From: Desulfosudis oleivorans Hxd3
Lineage (GTDB): Bacteria > Desulfobacterota > Desulfobacteria > Desulfobacterales > Desulfosudaceae
DNA: 64,000 bases
NCBI RefSeq assembly: GCF_000018405.1
Contig: NC_009943.1
Location: 3,165,001 to 3,229,000 of the forward strand
Reading direction: 5' to 3'
The notes beneath the pieces are model-generated. The model was not told where the DNA came from. It did not search any database and worked only from the letters and a program-made list of their open reading frames with translations. The position numbers and the translations under genes are program-made. Of this stretch, positions 31,172-40,580 are shown in pieces. Every line of letters starts with the position of its first letter. Within the stretch, counting starts at the first letter, position 1.

Positions 31172-33922
31172 TCAGGCACCGGCCGGTTTCCGGTTTTTGG
31201 ATTTCAGGGCCGCATGGGCCGCCGCCAGCCGGGCCACCGGCACGCGAAAGGGTGAACAGGAAACGTAATCCAGCCCCAGTTCGTGGCACAGGGCGATGGA
31301 TTCCGGATCACCGCCATGCTCGCCGCAGATGCCGCATTCCAGATCGGGCCGAACGCTTCGCCCTTTGGTAACCCCGATCCGCATCAGCTCACCCACGCCG
31401 TCCCGGTCAAGGGTGGCAAAGGGGTTGTCCGGCAGAATGTCCTGGTTCAGGTAACTCATCAGAAACCCGGATTCGGCGTCGTCCCTGGAAATGCCAAAGG
31501 TGGTCTGGGTCAGGTCGTTGGTGCCGAAGGAGAAGAACTCCGCGTGGGCCGCGATTCGATCGGCGGTCAGGGCGGCACGGGGCAGTTCGATCATGGTGCC
31601 GAATTTATAGTCGATGGTGATGCCCTGCTCAGCCATGACTTTTTTAGCCGTTTCCTCAAGCACCTCCCGCTGGCGCTTAAGCTCATTGGCGTGGGTGGTC
31701 AGGGGGATCATGATTTTGGGAAAGACGCGAATGCCTTCACGGGTGACTTCACAGGCCGCTTCAAAAAGCGCCCGAACCTGCATACCGGTCAGTTCGGGGA
31801 TTTGAATGCCCAGCCGAACACCGCGCAAGCCCAGCATGGGATTTTGCTCCTGCAACTGCACGGTCCGTTGTCGGATGCGTTCCTTGCCCCGGATCTGTTG
31901 CAACAGGCTGTCTATATCGGCCATGTTGGTCGCGTGGTTGACGCGCATTTTCAGATCGGCCAGTTCGTTGATCAGCTCCACCAGGTCGGGCATGAACTCA
32001 TGAAGCGGCGGATCGATCAGGCGAATGATGACCGGCAGCCCGTCCATGACCCGGAACAGGCCGGCAAAGTCCTCCCGCTGGAACGGGAGCAGGGCCGCCA
32101 GGGCCTCCCGTCGGTCAAAGGGAAGCGTGGCCATGATCATCTTCTGCACATGGGGCAGGCGTTCACTTTCAAAAAACATATGCTCCGTCCGGCACAACCC
32201 GATGCCCTGAGCCCCGTACTCCCGGGCACGGCCGGCGTCCACCGGGTAGTCGGCGTTTGCCATCACGTCCAGGGAGCGGATCCGGTCGGCCCATTCGAGC
32301 AGCTTGATCAGCCAGGGATCTTTGATGTCCGGTTCCATGGTTTTTATCTGGCCGATAAAAACCTCACCGGTATTGCCATCCAGAGAGAGCCAGTCCCCTT
32401 CCTGGATGGTGAGGTCTCCCACCGTCATGCACCGCTTGACCAGGTTGATCTGCAGGTCCGACACCCCGACCACGGCCGGCTTGCCGAACTGGCGGGCCAC
32501 CAGGGCCGCGTGGCTGGTGCGGCCGCCACGGCTGGTAAGAATGCCGTTGGCCGCCAGCATGCCATGCACATCATCGGGCTTGGTCTCGGGCCGCACCAGC
32601 AGCACCTGGCGACCCTGCTCCCTGGCCCAGGTTGCGGCCAGGTCCGCTTCAAAGACCACCTTGCCCACGGCGGCGCCGGGGGAGACATTCAGGCCCCGGG
32701 CCAGTACCTTGCCCCCGGCCCTGGCCTCAGCCACGGCCTGATTATCAAACTGGGGGTGAAGAAAGAAGTCGACCTGGCCGGGAGAGACCCGTGCCACCGC
32801 CTCCTCCTTTGTGATTCTTCCCTCCTCAACCATGTCCACGGCGATGCGTACCGCCGCCTGGGCCGTACGTTTGCCGTCCCGGGTCTGCAGCATCCAGAGT
32901 TTGCCCTTTTCAATGGTAAACTCCATATCCTGCATGTCGCGATAGTGGTTTTCCAGTATTCTGGCGATCTCCTGCAACTGCCGGTAACTTTCCGGCATCT
33001 CCGTGGCCAGTTGGTCGATGTTCCGGGTCATTCGGATGCCGGCTACCACGTCCTCACCCTGGGCGTTAATCAGGTAGTCCCCTTCCAGGCCCGGTTCTCC
33101 GGTAGCGCCGTTGCGGGTCATGGCCACGCCGGTGGCGCAGTCATCTCCCATATTGCCGAAGACCATGGTGACGATATTAACCGCCGTGCCCAGGTCGTGG
33201 GCAATGCCGGCGGCGTTTCGGTAATCAACGGCCCGGCGGCCGTTCCAGCTTTTAAAGACCGCCTCGGTGGACATCTTGAGCTGCTCCACCGGGTCCTGGG
33301 GAAAATCGATCTGGGTATGGCTGTGAAAGATGGTTTTAAACTGTTCCGTCAGCAGATGCCACTGTTCGGCCGTCAATTCGGTGTCGGCCGATACCCCGGC
33401 CTTTTGTTTGGCCCGGTCAATAGCGGATTCAAAGGGCTCGTCCGGAACCCCCATGACCACGGCCCCGAACATCTGGATCAACCGGCGGTATGCGTCATAG
33501 ACAAAACGGGGGTCCTGGGTGAGGCGGATCATGCCCTGGGCGGTCTCGTCGGTGAGACCGATATTGAGGACGGTGTCCATCATGCCGGGCATGGAGAACT
33601 TGGCACCGGACCGGCAGGAGACCAGCAGGGGGTTTTCACTGTCTCCAAAAATCTTTCCGGTATTTTTTTCAATGGCCAGCAGGGCGCGCAGCTCCTGGTC
33701 CCACATATCATCCGGAAAAACGCCGCCACCCTCCAGGTAAGCGTTGCAGGCCTCGGTGGTGACGGTAAAGCCCGGTGGCACGGGCACGCCAAGGCGCTGC
33801 ATGTCCGCCAGGTTGGCGCCTTTGCCGCCGAACAGCCCCCGCACGGCATCCCAGTCATTGCCGACATTGGCCATGGCCTGATCCAATTCGTCAAAAAGAT
33901 ATACCCATTTGGTTGTTTTCAT
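31172..33922 (-). CDS. ppdK: Pyruvate, phosphate dikinase
   Basis: 916 residues. The N-terminal ATP-grasp domain starts VRGLFGGKGANLADMQRLGV; the swivelling phosphohistidine motif is GGRTSHAALVARQFGKPAVV; the C-terminal PEP domain has GLCRTEHMF and LECGICGEHGGDPES with the catalytic cysteine. It interconverts pyruvate + ATP + phosphate with PEP + AMP + pyrophosphate. In sulfate reducers it serves gluconeogenesis from acetate or glycolysis. Confidence 0.98.
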   Translation of the reverse strand: MKTTKWVYLFDELDQAMANVGNDWDAVRGLFGGKGANLADMQRLGVPVPPGFTVTTEACNAYLEGGGVFPDDMWDQELRALLAIEKNTGKIFGDSENPLLVSCRSGAKFSMPGMMDTVLNIGLTDETAQGMIRLTQDPRFVYDAYRRLIQMFGAVVMGVPDEPFESAIDRAKQKAGVSADTELTAEQWHLLTEQFKTIFHSHTQIDFPQDPVEQLKMSTEAVFKSWNGRRAVDYRNAAGIAHDLGTAVNIVTMVFGNMGDDCATGVAMTRNGATGEPGLEGDYLINAQGEDVVAGIRMTRNIDQLATEMPESYRQLQEIARILENHYRDMQDMEFTIEKGKLWMLQTRDGKRTAQAAVRIAVDMVEEGRITKEEAVARVSPGQVDFFLHPQFDNQAVAEARAGGKVLARGLNVSPGAAVGKVVFEADLAATWAREQGRQVLLVRPETKPDDVHGMLAANGILTSRGGRTSHAALVARQFGKPAVVGVSDLQINLVKRCMTVGDLTIQEGDWLSLDGNTGEVFIGQIKTMEPDIKDPWLIKLLEWADRIRSLDVMANADYPVDAGRAREYGAQGIGLCRTEHMFFESERLPHVQKMIMATLPFDRREALAALLPFQREDFAGLFRVMDGLPVIIRLIDPPLHEFMPDLVELINELADLKMRVNHATNMADIDSLLQQIRGKERIRQRTVQLQEQNPMLGLRGVRLGIQIPELTGMQVRALFEAACEVTREGIRVFPKIMIPLTTHANELKRQREVLEETAKKVMAEQGITIDYKFGTMIELPRAALTADRIAAHAEFFSFGTNDLTQTTFGISRDDAESGFLMSYLNQDILPDNPFATLDRDGVGELMRIGVTKGRSVRPDLECGICGEHGGDPESIALCHELGLDYVSCSPFRVPVARLAAAHAALKSKNRKPAGA

Positions 33923-34147
33923 GGCCCTCTCAAACTGTTTTGATGAAGAACAGACAGCCGCGTGACAAGAAGCAGAAGGCAGTATAGCAAACGGGTGCTG
34001 CTTGTCAAACCCCTCCTGTCATGTCGGGAACCGGTTGAAGAGACCCAAAAGGCAGTCCCGGCCGGTTCGGCAAGTGCATTGACTTTTATCAGAAACATCA
34101 TTACAACCGGACATCAGAGCAATCCCGAAAGAACGGCAGGCAACAGT

Positions 34148-35125
34148 ATGGCATTACCAGACGCGGCATTGTTGGAAAAATACCGGCACCAGGCCCACAT
34201 GCTGGCCAACCGGGCAAAAAAACAGTACCGGCATTTAAAAAAACGGTTTGCACGGCAGAACATCGAGGTGTTCCGGATCTACGACTGGGACATTCCCGAG
34301 ATCCGGGCCGTGGTGGACTGGTACGCCGGTCACCTGGTGGTGGGCGAATACACCCGCAAACAGTCCACCCCGGACTGGCTGCCCATGATGGGAGCCGCGG
34401 TGGCAGAGGCCCTGGAAGTGCCACCGGCAAAAGTCCATCTGAAGACCCGGCGCACCGGCACCCAGGGGCAAAAGCGCTATGAACGGCTGGCCCGCACCGA
34501 GCGAAAAATCGTGATGTCGGAACGGGATTTCAAATTTTACGTCAACCTGGACGACTATGTGGACACCGGCCTGTTCTCCGACCATCGGGATACCCGGCGA
34601 ATGGTACGGGAGATGGCGGACGGCAAAGACTTTTTAAACCTGTTCTGCTACTCGGGCACATTTACCTGTTACGCGGCCCGGGGCGGGGCCCGGTCCACAA
34701 CGTCGGTGGACCGTTCCCGCACCGCCATTCGGTGGGCCCGGGAGAACATGGCGTTAAACAGCATTCCGTCAAAGGGCCACACCCTGGTCCAGGCCCATGT
34801 GTTCGACTTTCTGGAAAAAGCGGCCGCGGATGCCCGGCGGTTTGACCTGGCCATCGTTGACCCTCCGTCCTTTGCCACCAGCCGGGACGGGGCGCACAAC
34901 ATGGACATTGTAAAAGACCATCCCCGGCTGCTGGAAATGACCGTGGCCCTGATGAAACCCGGCGGCACCATCCTCTTTTCCACCAACCACCAGGCATTTG
35001 CCCCCCGTATGGAGCGGCTTGGCGTGGCCGGCATTCAGGAGATCACGTCGGCCACGACTCCAGAGGATTACCGCAACCGGAAAACGCCGATTCACCGGTG
35101 CTGGAAAATCACGGTATGCCCATGA
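34148..35125 (+). CDS. RlmK/RlmI-like class I SAM methyltransferase (23S rRNA type)
   Basis: 325 residues from the ATG at 34148; an in-frame ATG at 33962 would run into the ppdK promoter region. The N-terminal part has NIEVFRIYDWDIPEIRAVVD, typical of the RlmK half of RlmKL. Motif I is FLNLFCYSGTFTCYAARGGA and motif IV is IVDPPSFATS. These enzymes methylate guanine or cytosine in 23S rRNA. Its TGA overlaps the start of the dus gene (ATGA). Confidence 0.85.
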   Translation: MALPDAALLEKYRHQAHMLANRAKKQYRHLKKRFARQNIEVFRIYDWDIPEIRAVVDWYAGHLVVGEYTRKQSTPDWLPMMGAAVAEALEVPPAKVHLKTRRTGTQGQKRYERLARTERKIVMSERDFKFYVNLDDYVDTGLFSDHRDTRRMVREMADGKDFLNLFCYSGTFTCYAARGGARSTTSVDRSRTAIRWARENMALNSIPSKGHTLVQAHVFDFLEKAAADARRFDLAIVDPPSFATSRDGAHNMDIVKDHPRLLEMTVALMKPGGTILFSTNHQAFAPRMERLGVAGIQEITSATTPEDYRNRKTPIHRCWKITVCP

Positions 35126-36090
35126 CCCTCTGCATGGCCCCCATTCGGGGCATCACCGATCATATCTTCCGCACCGCCTTTGCCGAACACTTCGGCGGGT
35201 TTGACACGGCGGTGGCTCCTTTTGTTTCCAGCCGTAAAGACAGAAAAATCAAAAGCGCCCACCTGAAAGACCTGCTGCCTGAATACAACACCGCCCTGCC
35301 GGTGGTGCCCCAGATTCTGAGCAACAGCGGCGAGGATTTTGTCTATCTGGCCGACCATCTGTACGATCTGGGGTATTCGGTGACAAACTGGAACCTGGGA
35401 TGCCCCTATCCCATGGTGGCCAAAAAATACCGGGGCGCGGGCCTGCTGCCCCACACGGACCGGATCGCGGAATTTCTCGACACCGTCATGTCCCGCATGA
35501 AGGGCGGTCTTTCTGTCAAAATCCGGCTGGGATGGGCGGATACAACAGAGTTGATGGGCCTGCTGCCGGTGCTGCACCGGTATCCCCTGGCCGAGCTGAT
35601 CGTGCATCCGCGGACCGGGATTCAGCGGTACGAAGGAACCGTTGACCTGGCGGCCTTTGAACGAGTGCTGGAGAACACCGGCCTTCCGGTCATGTACAAC
35701 GGTGACATTCAGACAGTTGCGGATTTTGCATACCTGTCCGGCCGCTTCAAGGCGGTGGACCGGTGGATGATCGGCCGGGGAGCGCTTGCCGACCCTTTTC
35801 TGCCGGCAGCCATTGGCGGCAGTCAGCCGGAGGAAAAAGAAAAGGTGGCCCGAATGCGAAATTTTCACGACGACCTGATGGCCCGCTATACCCTTCGTTT
35901 AAACGGACCGGTCCACCTGCTGGACCGGATGAAGGGGCTGTGGCGCTATTTTATCCTGCTCTTTGAAACGCCGGACAAATCCGCCAAATCGATCTTCAAG
36001 TCAAAAGAGATCGCCGCCTACCAGGACCATGTGGCCCGGTTTTTTGATACCGGCCCACGAATTGCCAAAAAAAAGCCTACTTTTTTTTGA
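35122..36090 (+). CDS. tRNA-dihydrouridine synthase family protein
   Basis: 322 residues from the ATG that overlaps the upstream stop. The FMN TIM barrel opens LCMAPIRGITDHIFRTAFAE. The catalytic cysteine lies in NWNLGCPYPMVAKKYRGAGL, and VKIRLGW, IVHPRTGIQRYEG, YNGDIQT and MIGRGALADP follow in order. It reduces uridine in tRNA. Its 3' end overlaps a convergent small gene by 14 bases. Confidence 0.92.
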   Translation: MTLCMAPIRGITDHIFRTAFAEHFGGFDTAVAPFVSSRKDRKIKSAHLKDLLPEYNTALPVVPQILSNSGEDFVYLADHLYDLGYSVTNWNLGCPYPMVAKKYRGAGLLPHTDRIAEFLDTVMSRMKGGLSVKIRLGWADTTELMGLLPVLHRYPLAELIVHPRTGIQRYEGTVDLAAFERVLENTGLPVMYNGDIQTVADFAYLSGRFKAVDRWMIGRGALADPFLPAAIGGSQPEEKEKVARMRNFHDDLMARYTLRLNGPVHLLDRMKGLWRYFILLFETPDKSAKSIFKSKEIAAYQDHVARFFDTGPRIAKKKPTFF

Positions 36091-36271
36091 TTTTCTCATG
36101 GGCCGGCACGCCGAACACCTTTTTGTAGGAGCGGCAGGCCGGGCAGATCTGCTCTTCGAGCTTTACAAACTCGTAAAGAAACCCCTCCCCCTTTTCCCGT
36201 GCCCGGGTGCAGACCGGACAGGAGTCCTTGCAGAAGGAGGCCATTTTTGTCGTTGCTTTTCCGTGTTTCAT
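36077..36271 (-). CDS. Small cysteine-rich, probably metal-binding protein
   Basis: 64 residues. Cysteines fall in FCKDSCPVCTRAR and ICPACRSYKK, a likely zinc or iron site; the tail is lysine-rich. AAAGGGAACC precedes the ATG. No family recognised. It overlaps the dus gene end to end by 14 bases on the opposite strand. Confidence 0.65.
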   Translation of the reverse strand: MKHGKATTKMASFCKDSCPVCTRAREKGEGFLYEFVKLEEQICPACRSYKKVFGVPAHEKIKKK

Positions 36272-36304
36272 GATCGGTTCCCTTTGAAAAAGTTTTTCCT
36301 TGTT

Positions 36305-36344
36305 TTATCCAAATCGATATCGCTATCGGGATCGGGATCGAAAC
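36305..36344. repeat. Hexanucleotide-type repeat H, copy 2
   Basis: TTATCCAAATCGATATCGCT followed by ATCGGGATCGGGATCGAAA. It is followed at 36376 by repeat C. Confidence 0.65.
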
Positions 36345-36375
36345 TCTCGCCGCCTGTCACGGACGACTTGAATCA

Positions 36376-36492
36376 TCTGCCTCTTCGTGTTCTTCCAAAT
36401 CTTCGCGCTCTTCGTGTTGAAACATCCCGCTGACTCAATCGGCCGGCCGCTTTTTACGCGAAGGACACGAAGCGCACGAAGATCACGAAGGG
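36376..36492. repeat. CTTCGTG inverted repeat C, copy 1
   Basis: CTCTTCGTGTTCTTCC and CTTCGTGTTGAAACAT on the left face GGACACGAAGCGCACGAAG and ATCACGAAGG on the right. The copy at 49221-49333 shares both arms and the GTTGAAACAT turn. Confidence 0.7.
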
Positions 36493-36520
36493 GGCCGGTC
36501 CCGTTTATCCCTGGTCCAGG

Positions 36521-37516
36521 TTATGGCTTTTTGGCCGTCAAGATGCCCGAGTCGGTAGGGCCGGCATAAGACAGGCGGGTTATGTCGGTAAACCCGGCGC
36601 CTTTGAGCATCAGGGTCAGTTCCCGGTTGGTATAGGACCGGCCCTCGGCTGTGCCGGTAAGCATGTTCAATGAAAAAAGCGCGGGGAAAAGCGGCGACGT
36701 GCGGTCGTCATTCAGGATCAGTTCATGGACCGCCACCAGGCCCCCCGGGTCGAGCACCCGGTAAACCTTTTCAAGCATTCGGGAGCAGGTGTCCGGATTT
36801 TCGCTGTGAAAGATATGGGACATCCATACCGCGTCGTAAGTGCCGGGCAGATCCTCTTGCAGGTAATCGCCCGCCAGGAAATGCACCCGGCCGGTCATGC
36901 CGAAGCGTTCAATGGTTGCCCTGGCCTGGGATTGAGAAGATGGCAGATCCAGCACCCATGCCGACAGGTGCGGGTTGGTTTTGCAGAAGGCGATGGCATA
37001 CATGCCGGCCCCGCCGCCTAAATCCAGAAGGGCACGCCGGCCTGACAGGTCCATATGGCCCACCAGGCGGGGCGCCGTGAGCATGGCCGTGGTGGACATG
37101 GCGTTTATAAACGCCTCACGAACAGCCGGATCGCCAAAGGCAAGCGTTGTGCGCACCGGTTTGCCAGAGGTCACGCACCTGTCAAGCTGCTGCCATGATT
37201 CCATGAGGTGGTGGTGATGGAGGATAATGTGACCGATGTACTCCGAAGAGGACGCGGACAGGAACCGGGATCCGGCCGATGTGTTGCCGAACCGGTCCTC
37301 TTTCTTTGTCATCAGCTTCATGGCGGCCAGGGCGTTTAACAACCGGGCCGTGCCGTCGCTGTCCGCCCGAATCCGGTCGGCCACTGTTTCGGCGGTAAGG
37401 GATTCATTCCCGATGACGGTAAACAGGTCCAGCCTGATGGCCGCGTGCAGCACACAAGAACGCCAGTAGTAACCCGACATCCCCAGCAGACTTCCGGGGT
37501 TCCAGTTGCCTTCCAT
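36521..37516 (-). CDS. COMT-type O-methyltransferase with dimerisation domain
   Basis: 331 residues. The N-terminal winged-helix dimerisation part (HAAIRLDLFTVIGNESLTAE, ARLLNALAAMKLM) is followed by the SAM domain: ALLDLGGGAGMYAIAFCKTN, VLDLPSS and AVWMSHIFHSENPD, with the conserved VAVHELIL. The family methylates hydroxyls on small aromatic or related compounds; in anaerobes some members act in quinone or antibiotic-like pathways. The substrate is unknown. It follows the SDR gene after a 200-base gap with no visible gene. Confidence 0.85.
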   Translation of the reverse strand: MEGNWNPGSLLGMSGYYWRSCVLHAAIRLDLFTVIGNESLTAETVADRIRADSDGTARLLNALAAMKLMTKKEDRFGNTSAGSRFLSASSSEYIGHIILHHHHLMESWQQLDRCVTSGKPVRTTLAFGDPAVREAFINAMSTTAMLTAPRLVGHMDLSGRRALLDLGGGAGMYAIAFCKTNPHLSAWVLDLPSSQSQARATIERFGMTGRVHFLAGDYLQEDLPGTYDAVWMSHIFHSENPDTCSRMLEKVYRVLDPGGLVAVHELILNDDRTSPLFPALFSLNMLTGTAEGRSYTNRELTLMLKGAGFTDITRLSYAGPTDSGILTAKKP

Positions 37517-37716
37517 GGTTCTTCTCCTTTATATCATCTTCCAACCCGCAGCCGCTTTTTTAATTTTCGAACCTTATCCAATTTAGTGAATGCGCAGGGT
37601 TTTTTTACTGGACCACTTGAATCCTTGAACCCCTGGCCCCTTTAAAACCATCAACTGCACTGAAAATCATGCAAGTCTTTACTCCCACTAATCGGGAGAT
37701 AAACCTTATTTTTTAA

Positions 37717-38517
37717 TTACAGCCCCCCGTGCAGCAGCACCCCGCCCTCCACGGCCACCACCTGGCCGGTCATGTAGGCCGAGGCGTCAGAGGCCAGGTA
37801 GAGCATCAGCCCCACCATGTCGTCGGGCACGGCCACCCGGCCCAGGGGAAAGGCCTGGCCGATCTGCTGAATCTGTTTTTCCCTTTCGTCTTCCGGCAGA
37901 AAGGCGAACAGCCCTTCAAAGAGCTTGGTGCGCGTGGCCCCCGGCGCAATGGCATTGACCCGGATCTTGTGAGGCGCCAGTTCCAGGGCCATGGAGCGGG
38001 TGGCCATATTGACCCCGGCCTTGGAGATGGAGTAGATGCCCACCTGGGCCTGGGGCGCGAACCCGTCGATGGAGGAGACGTTGATGATGGAACCGCCGGC
38101 GCCCTTTTCTTCCATGACCCGGGCCACGGCCTGGCTCAGAAAATAGAGCCCCTTGAGATTGAGGCCGATGATCGAATCCCACAGTTTTTCCTGGGCTTCG
38201 AAAATGGTGGCATAGGCCGGGCTGGTGGCCGCGTTGTTGACCAGGATGTCGATTTGTCCGAACTCGGCAACCACCTGCTCCACAATGGCGGGAAGCTGGT
38301 CCATGCGGCCCACGTGGGCCGCCACGGGCAGGCACCTTTTCCCTTTGGCCTTTATCTCTTCGGCCACGGGGGCCAGGTTTTCCATCTTGCGGCTGACAAT
38401 GGCCACGTCAGCCCCGGCATCGGCAAAGGCCAGGGCCGTGGCCCGGCCGATGCCCATGGAACCGCCGGTGACAAGGGCCGTCTTGTTCTCCAGTGAAAAC
38501 AGTTTACTGATTTCCAT
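37717..38517 (-). CDS. Short-chain dehydrogenase/reductase
   Basis: 266 residues. NAD(P)-binding motif VTGGSMGIGRATALAFADAG, NNAATSP, catalytic serine in NVSSIDG and YSISKAG (Y-x-x-x-K). LVNNAATS and the C-terminal YMTGQVVAVEGGVLLHGGL fit the FabG/glucose-dehydrogenase-like classical SDRs. The substrate is not readable. Transcribed on the minus strand after ilvE with a 437-base repeat-filled gap between. Confidence 0.9.
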   Translation of the reverse strand: MEISKLFSLENKTALVTGGSMGIGRATALAFADAGADVAIVSRKMENLAPVAEEIKAKGKRCLPVAAHVGRMDQLPAIVEQVVAEFGQIDILVNNAATSPAYATIFEAQEKLWDSIIGLNLKGLYFLSQAVARVMEEKGAGGSIINVSSIDGFAPQAQVGIYSISKAGVNMATRSMALELAPHKIRVNAIAPGATRTKLFEGLFAFLPEDEREKQIQQIGQAFPLGRVAVPDDMVGLMLYLASDASAYMTGQVVAVEGGVLLHGGL

Positions 38518-38584
38518 CAGGTCTCCTTAACCCCGTTGATCATAAGATATGCAGACGGGGCAACTGTTTTTGTTTGTTTTATCG

Positions 38585-38800
38585 GGGCATTGATGGCAGC
38601 CCCTGCCCATTGCAGCGCAGCCGAGCGCAGGCGGTTTTTTCGGGAAAAAGCGGGCAGGCTGTTTGAGCCCACCGAAGGTGGGCGAGTTCCTGCCCGCTCC
38701 GAAAAAACCGTTTGCGCGAGGGAAGCCGGAGGCCAAGCTGCGGGGCCGGTTCTTTTGGTACTTTTCTTGCCGCCAAGAAAAGTACACGGATAAGCGGGAT
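38585..38800 (-). repeat. Structured repeat R1, copy c (inverted, outside the island)
   Basis: The reverse complement of the R1 layout. Stems: GGTTTTTTCGG with CCGAAAAAACC (38633-38643/38699-38709), GCGGGCAGG with CCTGCCCGC, inner GCCCACC-GAA-GGTGGGC (38667-38683), and GTACTTTTCTTG with CAAGAAAAGTAC (38758-38785). Each stem tip differs in sequence from copies a and b but still pairs. The 38518-38954 gap holds no gene, only this and repeat H copy 3. Confidence 0.85.
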
Positions 38801-38836
38801 AGGGGAAACAGTCTTTGAGAGCACCGCCGTAAATAC

Positions 38837-38877
38837 AATTCGATTCCGATACCGATAGCGATTTCGATTTGGATAAA
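38837..38877. repeat. Hexanucleotide-type repeat H, copy 3
   Basis: AATTCGATTCCGATACCGAT followed by AGCGATTTCGATTTGGATAA. The TTTGGATAA end is the complement of the TTATCCAAA that opens copies 2 and 6. Confidence 0.65.
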
Positions 38878-38954
38878 CAACCGGAGATCTGTCCTGTCAT
38901 GATAAAACCGTTTTGGGACAATAGTTACCCCGGACATTTCATGAAATGTCCGGG

Positions 38955-40016
38955 CTATACCGGTTCGATCCACCCGTCCGGCGCCGGCGCGTCGCCATAC
39001 TGAATACCGGTGAGGGTGTCAAAGAATTTTTTGGACATCGGCCCGGCGCTGCCGTCACCGATGGTCACCTCGAGATCATCGCATTTGATCATGCCCACTG
39101 GTGAAATCACCGCGGCGGTGCCGGAGCCGAACACCTCGGAAAGAGCCCCGCTTTTTTGGGCCTCAAACACCTCGTCAATGGAAATTTTTCGCTCGGCCAC
39201 CGGCATGTCCCAGGACCGGGCCACCTCGATCACCGAATCCCGTGTCACGCCCGGCAGAATGCTACCGTTGAGGGCCGGGGTCACCAACTCATTGTTGATC
39301 ACGAAAAAGATGTTCATGGAGCCCACTTCCTCCACATACTTCTGCTCCACGCCGTCCAGCCACAGCACCTGGGTATAGCCCTCCTTGTGGGCCTCTTCCG
39401 TGGCATAGAGGCTGGCCGCGTAGTTGCCCGCGGTCTTCACATGTCCCACACCGCCACGCACGGCCCTCACATACTTCCGGGTGACCCAGATCTTGACCGG
39501 GTTGAATCCTTCGGGGTAGTAGGCCCCCACCGGCGACAGAATGATGGCAAGCCGGTAGGTGTGGGATGACCGCAGGCCCACGTAGGGGTCGGTGGCGATG
39601 ACGAAGGGCCGGATGTAAAGAGAGGTGCCGTGGGTGGAGGGCACCCATGCCTGGTCCAGGGACACCAGCTGTTTGAGACCGTCCAGCAGATCTTCTTCGT
39701 TGAATTCGGGAATGCACAACCGCCGGCACGACTCGTTGAGCCGGGCCAGGTTCTTTTTCGGCCGGTACAGCTGCACCCCGCCGGATGCGGTACGATAGGC
39801 CTTGAGCCCCTCAAATACAGCCTGCCCGTAGTGAAGAACCATTGAGGCGGGTGAAAGCTCAAAAGGCCCGTAAGGCTCGATGCGGGGAGTGTGCCACCCC
39901 TTCTCGGGGGAGTAATCCATATTGAACATGTGATCGGTAAACACCGTGCCAAAGGCCAGTTCATCATCCTTGGGGTGGGGCTTTAACTCCTGTGCCCGGG
40001 TCAGGGTAAGTTCCAT
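38955..40016 (-). CDS. ilvE: Branched-chain amino acid aminotransferase
   Basis: 353 residues, of the longer bacterial/eukaryotic BCAT2-like type. The PLP lysine is in RGGVGHVKTAGNYAASLYA, with EVGSMNIFFV, SILPGVTRDSVIEVA and FGSGTAAVISPVG. It transfers amino groups between glutamate and leucine, isoleucine or valine. It lies 111 bases after the PPC-domain gene. Confidence 0.96.
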   Translation of the reverse strand: MELTLTRAQELKPHPKDDELAFGTVFTDHMFNMDYSPEKGWHTPRIEPYGPFELSPASMVLHYGQAVFEGLKAYRTASGGVQLYRPKKNLARLNESCRRLCIPEFNEEDLLDGLKQLVSLDQAWVPSTHGTSLYIRPFVIATDPYVGLRSSHTYRLAIILSPVGAYYPEGFNPVKIWVTRKYVRAVRGGVGHVKTAGNYAASLYATEEAHKEGYTQVLWLDGVEQKYVEEVGSMNIFFVINNELVTPALNGSILPGVTRDSVIEVARSWDMPVAERKISIDEVFEAQKSGALSEVFGSGTAAVISPVGMIKCDDLEVTIGDGSAGPMSKKFFDTLTGIQYGDAPAPDGWIEPV

Positions 40017-40127
40017 CTTCTGTCTCCTGCCGTTTATTTATATATAAAGGTACGTATGCAATAAGATTGATTCGTCGCCGCGCTCCTCGCGATGACGAAT
40101 CTATTCCCGGGACATCCGGATCAGTTT

Positions 40128-40580
40128 TCATGAGGTGTCTGTCGTCATTTGCCACAGCATCAGGCCGGTGACCTCGTCATAGGCCCGTTCCGGTGGGGTG
40201 CCCACCAGCTCGACAATCTCGATTTCACCGGCAAAAACAAGGGTGTCGGAAAACAGGTGGCCCCCGATGGTTTCGCCGTGAATATCGGCCAGCACAATAT
40301 GGGCGTGAACAAAGGGCCTGCCCTCTTTTAAGGAGATGTTGCCGGTGCAGGACAGAATCTCAAGCTCCCGGTCCTCCTTTACCGTGACATACACCTGCTG
40401 CTTCTGGTCGTAGGCCCCGATGGTGGCTGAGGATACAGCGCCGATCAGGGAAAAAACCCCGCTGCGGATCTCATGCCGGACGCAGAATTCTTCTATGGCA
40501 CCAAGGATATCCGTGCCGTGGGCCAGCCGGCCTAAAAAGCGCCTGCCTGCGACAAACTCCCGACCTGCAATACCGGACAT
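40128..40580 (-). CDS. PPC/DUF296-domain protein
   Basis: 150 residues, a single plants-and-prokaryotes-conserved (DUF296) domain. Key stretches are RLAHGTDILGAIEEFCVRHE, GVFSLIGAVSSATIGAYD and GRPFVHAHIVLADIHGETIG with GGHLF, the conserved metal-ligand-like histidines of bacterial PPC proteins. These form trimers; some are linked to DNA binding, but a function is not established. Possibly co-transcribed with ilvE. Confidence 0.88.
   Translation of the reverse strand: MSGIAGREFVAGRRFLGRLAHGTDILGAIEEFCVRHEIRSGVFSLIGAVSSATIGAYDQKQQVYVTVKEDRELEILSCTGNISLKEGRPFVHAHIVLADIHGETIGGHLFSDTLVFAGEIEIVELVGTPPERAYDEVTGLMLWQMTTDTS

Noticed and set aside
31283-33943. An 886-residue open frame opposite ppdK
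   Set aside because: It is the reverse-strand shadow of a well-conserved PPDK; composition is rich in G, H and Q, with no recognisable domain.
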